From UBA1413 sp037447215 (lineage in GTDB: Bacteria > Bacteroidota > Bacteroidia > Bacteroidales > Prolixibacteraceae): 64,000 nucleotides of DNA. The DNA lies in assembly GCA_037447215.1 (NCBI GenBank), contig JBBIHB010000018.1, positions 1-64,000 of the forward strand, in the 5' to 3' direction. The first letter of the stretch is position 1, and each line of letters opens with the position of its first letter. Position numbers and translations under genes: made by a program. Below, in pieces: positions 34,519 through 44,003 of this stretch. The notes beneath the pieces are model-generated. The model did not search any database. It was not told the DNA's origin and worked only from the letters and a program-made list of their open reading frames with translations.

Positions 34519-35475
34519 TTAATCTTCGTATTCCATGGTAATTTTTGATCCGTACCTTTTATCTTCGAGTTTTTTGGCTTCGGTAATAACGCTTTTCCGA
34601 CCACCATTCTCAATAAAACTGAGGCAGGCCCTTATTTTTGGGGCCATTGAACCTTCGCCGAATGTGCCCATTTCGAGGTATTTCTTTGTATCGGTGTAGT
34701 TCAGGAATTCGAGTTTCTCCTGTGTTGGTTTCCCGAAATCTTTATAAATGAACGGCACATCCGTAAGGATATAGAGTTCATCGGCGCCAATCTGTGTTGC
34801 CAGGAGAGCCGATGCCATATCTTTGTCGATTACTGCATCAACGGTCCTGACGTCTCCGTTTTCATCCAGGTAAACTGGTATTCCCCCTCCGCCTGCAGCG
34901 ATAACAATATTCCCCGAACGGGCCAGCATTTCAATGGTTTCCTTATTAATGATATCTTTGGGCTCGGGCGATGCCACAACTCTCCTGTAACCGCCCGAAC
35001 TTTTGCCCGATGGCTTGAAAATCCAATGCTTTTCGCAAATTAATTTATCGGCTTCTTCTTCAGTATAGATTTTCCCTATGCCTTTTACCGGGTTTTCGAA
35101 GGCAGGATCGGCTGGATCAACTACAACCATGTTCACCAGCGTAATCACATTTTTACGAATATCATGGCGCCTCAATACATTCCGCAACATGCGTTCAATC
35201 ATGTAGCCAATACCACCCTGCGAATCGGCCACACAAATATCGAGCGGCATAGGTGCAATTCCATATACCGTTTCGCCGGCATCGTTCCGCATAAGTATGT
35301 TTCCCACTTGTGGACCGTTACCGTGTGTAATTACCAGATTGTAACCGTCCTTAATCAGGAAAATCAGGTTCTCAACAGTCTCTGCCGCATTTTTTTCCTG
35401 CTCCTCAATAGTACCTTTTTCATCTTCGCGCAAAAGGGCATTTCCCCCCAATGCTGTTACTGCAAGTTTGCTCAT
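34519..35475 (-). CDS. arcC: Carbamate kinase
   Basis: The 318-residue kinase makes ATP from carbamoyl phosphate and ADP in the last step of arginine or citrulline fermentation. Signatures are the start AVTALGGNALLRE, the NGPQVGNIL substrate loop, AAGGGGIPVY, DKDMASALLA, TDVPFIYKDFG and the ending with FIENGGRKSVIT. Length is normal. It heads the arcC-arcB pair, with the promoter in 35476-35700, a gap shared with the divergent ftsK gene. Confidence 0.96.
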   Translation of the reverse strand: MSKLAVTALGGNALLREDEKGTIEEQEKNAAETVENLIFLIKDGYNLVITHGNGPQVGNILMRNDAGETVYGIAPMPLDICVADSQGGIGYMIERMLRNVLRRHDIRKNVITLVNMVVVDPADPAFENPVKGIGKIYTEEEADKLICEKHWIFKPSGKSSGGYRRVVASPEPKDIINKETIEMLARSGNIVIAAGGGGIPVYLDENGDVRTVDAVIDKDMASALLATQIGADELYILTDVPFIYKDFGKPTQEKLEFLNYTDTKKYLEMGTFGEGSMAPKIRACLSFIENGGRKSVITEAKKLEDKRYGSKITMEYED

Positions 35476-35687
35476 ATCCTCAAAATTTGTTTAAGGTGGC
35501 GGCAAACTTAAAAAAAACGCCGACAAAAAAAACTGATAAAGATTTGTTCCCAACCGTTGTTTATTTTTTGTTTCAAAGAATTTTTTGAACAATTTACAGT
35601 TATTGATTTCAATTGGCGGTTAATAAATTACCCTTCAATTTTAGTTTTGTGAAGGCTTCATTGTCGGGATTACATGGATAAAAATTA

Positions 35688-35695
35688 TACATTTG
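35688..35695 (+). promoter_or_regulatory. Predicted -7 element of ftsK
   Basis: TACATTTG at 35688-35695 matches TAnnTTTG, 32 bases before the ftsK ATG. A TTG at 35661-35663 could contribute a -33 contact, at 24 bases spacing. The divergent arcC gene begins at 35475, so its control region is in the same 250-base gap. Confidence 0.45.
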
Positions 35696-35727
35696 CCCAT
35701 TGATTTATTGGAAATTACATAAACCAG

Positions 35728-38151
35728 ATGGTATCAAATACGCGGAAAAACGTTAAAAAGACAGGAAAACAAAACGGAAACCGAAAATCGTTCTGGTCAA
35801 TTTTTGCCGATCAGAGGGTTAGTTTCTTTTTTTCCATATTGTTGCTGACCATAACCTTTTACCTTACCATAGCTTTCATTTCATTTATTTTTTCGGGCGA
35901 TGCCGATCAGAGTAAACTCGATCTTTCATGGAAGGAACTGGTATTTAATTCCGACATAAGGGTCGAAAATAAATCAGGGAAAACCGGTGCCTGGCTATCC
36001 GAAATGATCATAAACAGGGGTTTTGGTGTAGGTTCGTTTGTGTTTTTGTACCTTTTGTCGGTAATTGGACTACACATATTAGGCCGGAAAGGTGAGCATT
36101 TTTACCGGAATTTTTCACTTGCTGTGTTTTTACTTCTGTGGACATCGCTTACATTAGGATTTCTTTTTATGAAAACAGAATTGGGGTCGTTCCTATATCC
36201 AGGTGGGCGTTTTGGATTTGTGGTAGCCAACTGGCTAAATTCCATGGTTGGGCATATTGGTACCTTATTATTGATCCTGATTTCAATGTTTATTGTTGTC
36301 GGTATGACTTTCAAGTCATCGATTCCATGGCTGATGGAAAAAATTAAGCCCCGCGAAAGGGTAGCTAAATTAAAAGAATTGGTTACGGAAGAGATTGATG
36401 ATGAACCCAAACCAAAAATTGCAGAATTTGATTTTGAAGAAAATATTTCGAAGGTAATTGAAGGTGATGACGTGGTTAAGGCCATTTTTGATCCGGACAA
36501 TGAAGACATTAAGGGTATTGGGATAGAGGTTAAATCTCCCACCGATGGGCAGCAACCTGTTGAAAATGATAATATGGATGACCTTTTGGCCGAGCTTGAA
36601 GTTGCCAATGGTATAGAAGAGGAAGAGTACGAACCTGATGACAATATGCCCGATTATGACCCTACACTTGAATTGTCGGGATATAAGATGCCCCCGCTGG
36701 AGTTACTGGCCGACCATCAGGCAGGCAATGCAGAGGTAACCAACGAAGAGCTCATTGCCAACAAAAACAAAATTGTTGAAACACTCAGGCATTATAAAAT
36801 CGAGATTACCAAAATCAGGGCAACCATCGGGCCTACCATTACACTATACGAAATAGTACCTGCACCAGGCATCAGGATTGCCAAAATCAAAAACCTTGAA
36901 GACGATATTGCACTCACACTTGCTGCCCTTGGCATCAGGATAATTGCCCCGATTCCGGGCAGGGGGACAATTGGTATTGAGGTGCCCAATCAGAATCCTG
37001 AAGTGGTTTCCATGAAAAGTATCCTGGGATCGAAGAAATTTATGGAGTCAAATGCAGAGTTGCCGGTAGCTCTAGGCAAAACCATATCAAATGAAACCTT
37101 TATGTTCGACCTGGTTAAAATGCCCCACATACTGGTTGCAGGTGCCACTGGTCAGGGCAAATCGGTAGGGCTAAATGTGATTATTGGTTCATTACTTTAT
37201 AAAAAGCACCCTTCGGAACTGAAGTTTGTTTTTGTTGACCCGAAGAAAGTAGAACTTAACCTTTATTCGGTCATCGAGAAGCATTTCCTGGCCAAGCTTC
37301 CCGATGAAACAGAGCCTATTATTACCGACATCCAGAAAGTGAAAAACACCCTGGCATCGCTGACCCTGGAAATGGATCAGCGGTATGAACTTCTTAAAAA
37401 GGCACATGCCCGCAATGTTAAGGAATACAATGAAAAATTTATCAAACGCAGGTTGAATCCTGAAAAAGGGCATCGCTATATGCCTTATATTGTAGTGATT
37501 ATCGATGAGTTTGCAGACCTGATCATGACTGCCGGAAAAGAAATAGAAATGCCAATTGCCCGGATTGCCCAGTTGGCCAGGGCGGTGGGAATTCATATGA
37601 TAATAGCTACACAAAGACCCTCCATCAATATTATTACCGGAGTTATAAAAGCGAACTTTCCGGCGCGTATTGCATTTAAGGTTGCCTCAATGATTGACTC
37701 CCGTACCATTCTCGATACACCTGGGGCAAATCAGTTAATCGGAAAAGGCGATATGCTGATTTCGAGTGGCAGCACAATTACCCGGGTGCAGTGCGCATTT
37801 CTCGACACTCCCGAAGTAGAGAGCATATGTAAATTTATTGCCGACCAGCGTAGCTTCCCCACAGCGTTCCTTTTGCCCGAAGTGGAAGGTGATGCAGAAG
37901 GTATCCTGGATACCGATCTTTCAGAAAAAGATGAACTTTTCGACGAAGCTGCTGCTTTGGTTGTACGAAACCAACTTGGATCCACATCTATGATCCAGCG
38001 TAAACTGGCCATCGGGTACAACCGCGCCGGACGTATTATGGATCAGCTCGAGCTTGCAGGGGTGGTTGGGCCTTCGGAAGGTAGCAAGGCACGGCAGGTG
38101 TTGATTCAGGACGAATATACTTTGGAACAATTATTGAATAGCCTGCGATGA
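35728..38151 (+). CDS. ftsK: DNA translocase FtsK
   Basis: The 807-residue protein has an N-terminal membrane domain with four hydrophobic segments in the first 200 residues, and a short acidic linker (about 205-330, containing many D/E). A RecA-like motor domain carries Walker A GATGQGKS around residue 472 and Walker B VVIIDEFADL. The gamma winged-helix domain, which reads KOPS sequences, ends the protein. FtsK pumps chromosome termini through the closing septum and activates XerCD at dif. An xerD gene is also in this window. The linker is much shorter than in E. coli, which is usual for Bacteroidota. The LolA-like gene follows 71 bases later. Confidence 0.97.
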   Translation: MVSNTRKNVKKTGKQNGNRKSFWSIFADQRVSFFFSILLLTITFYLTIAFISFIFSGDADQSKLDLSWKELVFNSDIRVENKSGKTGAWLSEMIINRGFGVGSFVFLYLLSVIGLHILGRKGEHFYRNFSLAVFLLLWTSLTLGFLFMKTELGSFLYPGGRFGFVVANWLNSMVGHIGTLLLILISMFIVVGMTFKSSIPWLMEKIKPRERVAKLKELVTEEIDDEPKPKIAEFDFEENISKVIEGDDVVKAIFDPDNEDIKGIGIEVKSPTDGQQPVENDNMDDLLAELEVANGIEEEEYEPDDNMPDYDPTLELSGYKMPPLELLADHQAGNAEVTNEELIANKNKIVETLRHYKIEITKIRATIGPTITLYEIVPAPGIRIAKIKNLEDDIALTLAALGIRIIAPIPGRGTIGIEVPNQNPEVVSMKSILGSKKFMESNAELPVALGKTISNETFMFDLVKMPHILVAGATGQGKSVGLNVIIGSLLYKKHPSELKFVFVDPKKVELNLYSVIEKHFLAKLPDETEPIITDIQKVKNTLASLTLEMDQRYELLKKAHARNVKEYNEKFIKRRLNPEKGHRYMPYIVVIIDEFADLIMTAGKEIEMPIARIAQLARAVGIHMIIATQRPSINIITGVIKANFPARIAFKVASMIDSRTILDTPGANQLIGKGDMLISSGSTITRVQCAFLDTPEVESICKFIADQRSFPTAFLLPEVEGDAEGILDTDLSEKDELFDEAAALVVRNQLGSTSMIQRKLAIGYNRAGRIMDQLELAGVVGPSEGSKARQVLIQDEYTLEQLLNSLR

Positions 38152-38222
38152 CCTTATTTTTTCTTGGCATTCCGAAGGATTTGACCATTAATTATTTTTT
38201 TAATATTTAGAATATCAGTGAG

Positions 38223-38873
38223 ATGAATAGAATTTTTTCGATAATTATTACCGTATTAATTGCAACATCGGTTAACGGACAAAGTGATCAGAAAGCAAAA
38301 GATTTGCTTGAAAGAACCAGTAAAAAGATGCAGTCATTTCAAACCCTATCTGCCAATTTTGTTTTTACGATGGAGAATTCCAAAATGAACATTAAGGAAC
38401 AAAATAGCGGTTCATTACTGCTGAAAGGAAAAAAATATCAGGTGCAATTACCCGATCTCGGAATGAAGGTTTATTCCGATGGGAAAACTGTCTGGAACCT
38501 GATGGAATCGGCCGGCCAGGTAATGGTTACAAATGTCGGCGACGATAGTCAGGGTGGGATAGACCCATCTGTAATTTTCAATATCTATCAGGAGGGATAC
38601 ACATTTAAATCAATCGGTGACAAACAAGAAAGCGGCAAGACCATTTCTTATGTCGATTTATTTCCGAACAATAAAAATGCAGAATTTAAAAAAATAACTG
38701 TTGGCGTTGAGGTGGCTAAGCTTATGATCCATTCATTGGTTACCCACGGAACCGATGGAAATCAGTACGGTATATATGTCAAAGAGTTTAAGGTTGACAT
38801 GAATATTGCCGATAACGAATTTGTATTTAATAAAGCAAAATACCCAAATGTCGAGGAGATAGATTTTAGATAA
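38223..38873 (+). CDS. LolA-like outer-membrane lipoprotein carrier protein
   Basis: The 216-residue periplasmic protein has a signal peptide (MNRIFSIIITVLIATSVNGQ). It then has a LolA fold: LLERTSKKMQSFQTLSANFVFTMEN at the start of the mature part, a GSLLLKGKKYQVQLPD segment and a hydrophobic half-barrel. LolA ferries lipoproteins from the LolCDE complex to the outer membrane. Bacteroidota lack LolB, so handover differs there. The gene follows ftsK in the same direction, an arrangement common in this phylum. Confidence 0.9.
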   Translation: MNRIFSIIITVLIATSVNGQSDQKAKDLLERTSKKMQSFQTLSANFVFTMENSKMNIKEQNSGSLLLKGKKYQVQLPDLGMKVYSDGKTVWNLMESAGQVMVTNVGDDSQGGIDPSVIFNIYQEGYTFKSIGDKQESGKTISYVDLFPNNKNAEFKKITVGVEVAKLMIHSLVTHGTDGNQYGIYVKEFKVDMNIADNEFVFNKAKYPNVEEIDFR

Positions 38874-38976
38874 TGTTGGAATTTTTCGTTTTTAAGAGAA
38901 GTTTTTCAAATATTTATAATATTCTAATATTATTAGTCCGAAAAGTTCATTTGAAAATGTTTTAGCCTTCATACAG

Positions 38977-40223
38977 TTATATTCTTTTTTTCAGGTAGTA
39001 ATCTTCTGCTGGGGTAATAATAGAAGTTTTATCGGGTTTTACATCTTCAATTGCTGTCCAAAAACCTTTCGTTAATTTCGGGGCTGATGAAGCTTTGCAT
39101 TCAACAGCAACAATTCTGTTGCCTTTTATCAGTATCAAATCAAGCTCATCTCCAGTAGCGGTTCGATAAAAAAATGCTTACCAGTTCCTAATGCCGATCA
39201 GAATGATTTCAATTACCAGTCCTTCCCTGGAAGAACCGAACACTTGATTTCCAAGTAAATCATTGAATGTTTTAATTAACAAGAGTTTGTTTAATATACC
39301 GGAATCGCGTATAAATACTTTGGGGGATTTTATTAATCTCTTTTTTATATTGGTTTCGAAAGGTTTTTAAGATGCGAAGAATGAATCTCTGTTCAATCAA
39401 ATCGATATATCTTCTGATAGTCGGATGAGCGAGGTTCATCGATTCAGCAAGGTTAAATGTGTTCAAGAGTTGTCCTTGCTTATGTACACACATAGTAAGC
39501 ATTCTCCTGATCTGCAATGCAGGTAATGATAGGCCATGCTGTGGAATTTCTCTTTCGAAGTATATGCGGATAAAATTCTCCCACCAAATACTACTATTTT
39601 CATCAGTATATTTTGTTTTATTTTTAAATGGTCGGATGGAATTTCCATGAGAAATCTTATTCATTTCGGTTGGTGTGATATTTTTTAGCGCATGGAAATT
39701 TCATCATTTATAATTAAATAGCTATCATGAAAACCTCATCTCAGCAAGAATTTTTCAAGGGTATATGAATTCAGGGTTCTAATCTCAGAGAAGTTAAAAG
39801 GTACTAATTCAATAATCCCAATTCTTCCTGTTAGTGATTCCGAACTTTGTCGGATCAATTCACGCGAAGCTGATCCAAGTATTATAAAGCGACCGGGTTT
39901 TCTGGATTATTCAATAACACTTCTAAGAATCGAAAATAATTCCGGAAATTGTTGCACTTCATCAATACATATGGGTGTAATCCTGATTCGTTTCAAAAAA
40001 AAATTGGATCAAATAATTTGTTAAAGTCAACGGGATTCTGCAAATCAAGATAAAGAACAGCGCCGGTTTTAGGAGAAAGCATTTTTGCCGATGTGGATTT
40101 TCTACATTGCCTGGAGCCCAATAGAGCAGCAGCCTTGAAAATTGAAAGGTTTTGTAAAAAGAAATCTTCTACTCGACGTTTGATTAAACTTTGCAAATTG
40201 AAAATAGTATTTTCAATTTGCAC
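38977..40223 (-). pseudogene. AAA (AAA_14) / DUF4143 ATPase, decayed
   Basis: Pieces in all three minus-strand frames add up to one typical AAA_14/DUF4143 protein. Residues from 40223 give a P-loop remnant GSRQCRKST, where the conserved GxRQxGKS/T glycine has become arginine. Then, after a shift at a T9/A9 run, come ICIDEVQQFPELF (Walker B) and IILGSASRELI. The DUF4143 middle domain (HPTIRRYIDLIEQRF) lies at 39272-39664, and the C-terminal PD-(D/E)xK-like end (GDELDLILIKGNRIVAVECK) comes near 39000-39170. Several stops and frameshifts separate these pieces. Intact relatives are abundant, variable-copy ATPases of unknown role. It is not translated as one protein here. Confidence 0.85.
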
Positions 40224-40255
40224 AAAAATTGGGAATAATTTTGAGTAATCGTTGA

Positions 40256-41665
40256 TTATGAAGGTTCAATCCTAAATTTGTCAACGGTAGAAATTTCCAT
40301 AAACGAAGCCCCGGCATCTTCGCCAAATCGTCCACCCACGTAAATAATCAGGTCATCCCTTATTATGGAATTGTTATTTATCAACGAAGTAATTGCAGCC
40401 TTTTCAATCTTGAATTTATTCTTTTTGATTTCGAGAAACGAAGGGATTATACCATAAGACAACGCCAATTGCCTGACTACATGCATGGAATGACATTTGG
40501 CATATACCGGTACAAGCCCCCTGAAGGCAGCCAGGTATCGGGCTGTTCGACCTGTGGTGGTAGTGGCAATTATGGCTTTTACGGGTAGTTCGTTCGATGC
40601 TTTAATGGCAGCTTCAGCCAGATATGCCTGAATTTCATTTTCAACCGGAGGGAAAATTACATCGTTCCGGTTATCGTACGAAAGTTCTGTTTCTTCGGCA
40701 ATCCTTGCCATGGTTTTCACCGCTTCAACCGGATATTTTCCATAAGCTGTTTCACCACTAAGCATGAGCGCGTCAGTTCGCGAAAATACGGCATTCGCAA
40801 TATCGTTCACTTCAGCGCGGGTTGGCCTGGGATGATCGATCATGGTGTGAAGCATTTGAGTAGCAACAATCACGGGTTTTTTCCGTTCTACTGCTTTCTT
40901 TATAAGGTTCCGCTGGATACCGGGCAGTTTTTCCGCAGCAATTTCTATCCCCAGATCACCTCTTGCAATCATTATACCATAAGCATAATCCAATATCTGG
41001 TTTATATTGTTTACGCCGTCGAGGTTTTCAATTTTTGCAATGATTTTTATCGGGCTGTTATGCTGGTCGAGTATTCTCTGAACCTCAAGCACATCCTGCC
41101 TGTTCCGCACAAACGAATGGGCGATGAAATCGAGGTTGTTTTCAATGGCAAATTCAATAAACTGCTTGTCTTTTTCAGTTACCGAAGGAAGTTCGATGGT
41201 TACACCTGGAATATTGATACTTTTATTGTTTTTGATGATCCCATCGTTTTCGACCCTGCAAACCAGGTATTCATCAATCGCGGTTACAGTGAGTTCAATA
41301 TCACCATCATCGATAAGGATACGGTTCCCAACAACGAGTACTTCATGCAGGCGATCGTAACTTACAGGAAGGTTATTGCCCTGAGGAGATGTAAAATGAC
41401 CCGAAATATTCAGGACATCACCTTTTTTTACTGTCAAGGGCGTTTCGAGTTTGGAAGTCCTGATTTCAGGTCCTTTGGTATCAATAAGAATTGCAATCTT
41501 GTTCGATACCTTCCGGATATTTGAGATTACCATCAGAGCGGTTTCAGGGGTTAAGTGCGCTGTGTTGATCCGGGCAACATTCATGCCTGCCAGGTAAAGG
41601 CTACGGATGAAATCCACGTCGCAACGCAGGTCTGATATGCTGGCCACAATTTTTGTCAATCTCAT
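40256..41665 (-). CDS. pyk: Pyruvate kinase
   Basis: The 469-residue enzyme makes pyruvate and ATP from phosphoenolpyruvate. It has the IDTKGPEIRTSK loop, MIARGDLGIE with metal ligands, KPVIVATQMLHTMI and SGETAYGKYPVEAVKTM. In the N-terminal helix, the usual NFSHG is replaced by NTAHL, a variant I recall from Bacteroidota enzymes, and the start TKIVASISDLRCDVDFI is also the phylum's form. It follows aroQ by 29 bases in the same direction, so the two may be co-transcribed. Its opposite-direction partner in metabolism, pckG, is 3.5 kb away. Confidence 0.96.
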   Translation of the reverse strand: MRLTKIVASISDLRCDVDFIRSLYLAGMNVARINTAHLTPETALMVISNIRKVSNKIAILIDTKGPEIRTSKLETPLTVKKGDVLNISGHFTSPQGNNLPVSYDRLHEVLVVGNRILIDDGDIELTVTAIDEYLVCRVENDGIIKNNKSINIPGVTIELPSVTEKDKQFIEFAIENNLDFIAHSFVRNRQDVLEVQRILDQHNSPIKIIAKIENLDGVNNINQILDYAYGIMIARGDLGIEIAAEKLPGIQRNLIKKAVERKKPVIVATQMLHTMIDHPRPTRAEVNDIANAVFSRTDALMLSGETAYGKYPVEAVKTMARIAEETELSYDNRNDVIFPPVENEIQAYLAEAAIKASNELPVKAIIATTTTGRTARYLAAFRGLVPVYAKCHSMHVVRQLALSYGIIPSFLEIKKNKFKIEKAAITSLINNNSIIRDDLIIYVGGRFGEDAGASFMEISTVDKFRIEPS

Positions 41666-41694
41666 TTGACTTGATTTTTAAAATTTATATTGAA

Positions 41695-42117
41695 CTATTT
41701 TTCAGAAATATAACTTAAAACTGCCAATTCGTATGACTGTAATCCAAATCCCATTATACAACCCCGGCATACAGGGCCAATAATGGATTTATGCCTGAAA
41801 TCTTCACGGGTCAGGGTATTGGAAATATGTACTTCGACAACCGGGGTTTTTATTCCCGCAATGGCATCCCGGATTGCAACCGAAGTGTGGGTATATGCAC
41901 CAGCATTTAAAATAATCCCATCGAAAGTAAAACCACATTCTTGAATTTTCGACACTACTTCACCTTCGATATTCGATTGAAAAAATTCAAATGTCACATT
42001 AGGAAATTTGGAAATCAAGCCTGAATAATAGTCTTCGAATCTGGTATTGCCATAGACACTGATTTCTCTTTTACCCAACAGGTTTAGGTTTGGGCCATTT
42101 ATTATCAAAATTTTCAT
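41695..42117 (-). CDS. aroQ: Type II 3-dehydroquinate dehydratase
   Basis: The 140-residue enzyme performs the third step of the shikimate pathway. All diagnostic blocks are present: INGPNLNLLGKRE with the catalytic tyrosine soon after (SVYG), ILNAGAYTHTSVAIRDAI, and VVEVHISN with the catalytic histidine. A further residue set with RHKSIIGPVCRGCIMGFG closes the site. Length is usual. The gene heads an aroQ-pyk unit and is divergent from xerD. Confidence 0.97.
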   Translation of the reverse strand: MKILIINGPNLNLLGKREISVYGNTRFEDYYSGLISKFPNVTFEFFQSNIEGEVVSKIQECGFTFDGIILNAGAYTHTSVAIRDAIAGIKTPVVEVHISNTLTREDFRHKSIIGPVCRGCIMGFGLQSYELAVLSYISEK

Positions 42118-42282
42118 TTAATTGCTTTTTTTTTTTGTTTAATATAACATTTTTTTTTATATTTCGTATCTGAAATTTTGCAGTTATGATTGTTATAAGC
42201 AAAAGTAAGATTTTTTCCTGTGAAGGCAGGAATTGGGGTAAAAGAATATATTATTCGGTAAACAAATTTAATTCAGGTAATT

Positions 42283-43182
42283 ATGAAATGGTCAGAATGT
42301 AAAAAAGGGTATGAAGAATTTCTTCGTCTTGAAAAGTCGCTCTCTCAGAACTCAGTAGCCGCCTACATAAACGATATCAATAAACTCATCATGTTTCTTG
42401 ATATTGAGTTTAAAAAATTGCCTCCCGAAAAAGTAAAACTTCAGCATTTGAAGAAGTTTGTTGGTTGGCTCAACGAAAAAGGAGTTAGTCCTCGGACGCA
42501 GGCCCGCACCATATCAGGGGTAAAATCGTTTTTTAAATATCTTCTCATGGAAGAAAAAATTTCGAACGACCCAACAGCTTTGCTCGAATCGCCCAAAGTA
42601 GGCAGAAAACTTCCGGATGTTCTCTCGCTCGATGAAATTGATATGCTTATCGATTCGGTGGATGTCAACAAAGCTGAAGGACAAAGGAACAGGGCCATGC
42701 TCGAAACTTTATACAGTTGCGGATTAAGGGTTTCGGAATTGGTCAGCCTGAAACTTACTAACCTGCATTTTGAGCAGGGTTACGTAAAGATTGAAGGAAA
42801 AGCAGAAAAGGAAAGACTTGTTCCGATCAGTAAAAATGCTTTGGATGAAATCAATACCTATATCAATGGTTATCGCAAAGGTTTAACCATAAGTAAAGAC
42901 AGTGAAAATATACTGTTTCTGAATCGCAGGGGTAAAAAACTCAGTAGGGTAATGATTTTTACCATCATAAAAAACCTTGCGGAGAAAGTAGGATTAGGAA
43001 AAAAAATCAGTCCGCATACTTTCAGGCACTCATTTGCAACACACCTGATCAATGGTGGCGCCGACCTGAGGGCTGTTCAGGAAATGCTTGGGCACGAATC
43101 CATTCTTACAACTGAAATTTATACCCATCTCGATAAAGATTATTTAAAAAGCACCATCAATCAATTCCATCCCAGATCCTGA
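42283..43182 (+). CDS. xerD: Site-specific tyrosine recombinase XerD
   Basis: The 299-residue protein has a SAM-like N-terminal core-binding domain (about 1-90) and a C-terminal catalytic domain with R in SCGLRVSELVSL near residue 148, K in GKAEKERLVP, HTFRHSFATHL (HxxR), GHESILTTEIY (histidine then the tyrosine nucleophile). It resolves chromosome dimers at dif together with FtsK, which is also in this window. It is divergent from aroQ, as in many Bacteroidota. Length and motifs fit the housekeeping enzyme rather than a phage integrase. Confidence 0.95.
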   Translation: MKWSECKKGYEEFLRLEKSLSQNSVAAYINDINKLIMFLDIEFKKLPPEKVKLQHLKKFVGWLNEKGVSPRTQARTISGVKSFFKYLLMEEKISNDPTALLESPKVGRKLPDVLSLDEIDMLIDSVDVNKAEGQRNRAMLETLYSCGLRVSELVSLKLTNLHFEQGYVKIEGKAEKERLVPISKNALDEINTYINGYRKGLTISKDSENILFLNRRGKKLSRVMIFTIIKNLAEKVGLGKKISPHTFRHSFATHLINGGADLRAVQEMLGHESILTTEIYTHLDKDYLKSTINQFHPRS

Positions 43183-44003
43183 ATCAGGATTTGAATTTTG
43201 TTGGTTACCATGCAGGGTATTTTGAATTAATTATAATTTAATATACCGTGCATTTTTATTTGCGATACAACTATCAAGCAATCAAACCCTTAAGTGCCAA
43301 ATGATTTATTAATGTAAACTTATGCGGCATTCAAAATATATAAAAATCGAAATTTAAAAAATATAAGGGTATCATATTTTCCGAAGAGGTCTGGGATTAT
43401 GCACGAGTTATATTCTTGTTGATATATGTATCACATAATCAATGATTTAGATAATGTCAAGCATAGTTTGATTAACATATTGATTTATAACTAGATAAAA
43501 TGATTGTAGTTGTTTACCTGCTATTACCCGGTAATAAAATTTCTACCTTTAAAAGTATCGCATAATTCTGAAAAGACAGTACGGTTATTCTTTCTGGCAT
43601 TGAGCCATAGCCTTCAATTCATGTGGATGTGGGCACTGGTTTTTGTGCGGAAACAATTTGATATTTTTAATTTTATTTTGCAAGGCTTATCCTCTTTCAG
43701 TAAGGTCGTTTGTAAACGGGCCTTTTTTGTTGAATGAAAAAGCAAGTACTGCATCTTGTTGGCGGATGAAGCTTTCGACAAGCATCTGGCTTAAGTCCGT
43801 TTATACTGCCCCTATTCTACAGGTATTTTCATTCGTGTTGTTCAGATTTTTCGCCGATGCCACAAATAACGGTATAAACAATTGTATGATAATAACAAAG
43901 TTATGAATATATAATATCTTCACAAGGAAACCGGAGCAATATAAAACATATTCCACGAGTCTGTGCCAAATAAGCAGGTAAATCTTTCAACAGTGTCCCT
44001 TCC
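43183..44003. other. AT-rich non-coding stretch
   Basis: Between the xerD stop and the transposase remnant there are about 820 bases with no gene I can support. The first 320 are very AT-rich. Short open frames at 43510-43737 and 43643-43906 encode peptides resembling nothing recognised and are read as chance. The stretch may include further decayed parts of the mobile element that follows. Confidence 0.5.

Noticed and set aside
36102..36644. A 180-codon serine-rich open frame opposite ftsK
   Set aside because: It is the antisense of the acidic FtsK linker, and the serine-rich look is the complement of glutamate/aspartate codons.
40832..41524. A 230-codon open frame on the plus strand opposite pyk
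   Set aside because: It lies wholly antisense to a clear pyruvate kinase gene, has no recognisable motifs, and its composition reflects the opposite strand.
43510..43906. Open frames between xerD and the transposase remnant
   Set aside because: They overlap in two frames, have odd composition, and show no family resemblance; they look like chance frames in decayed DNA.
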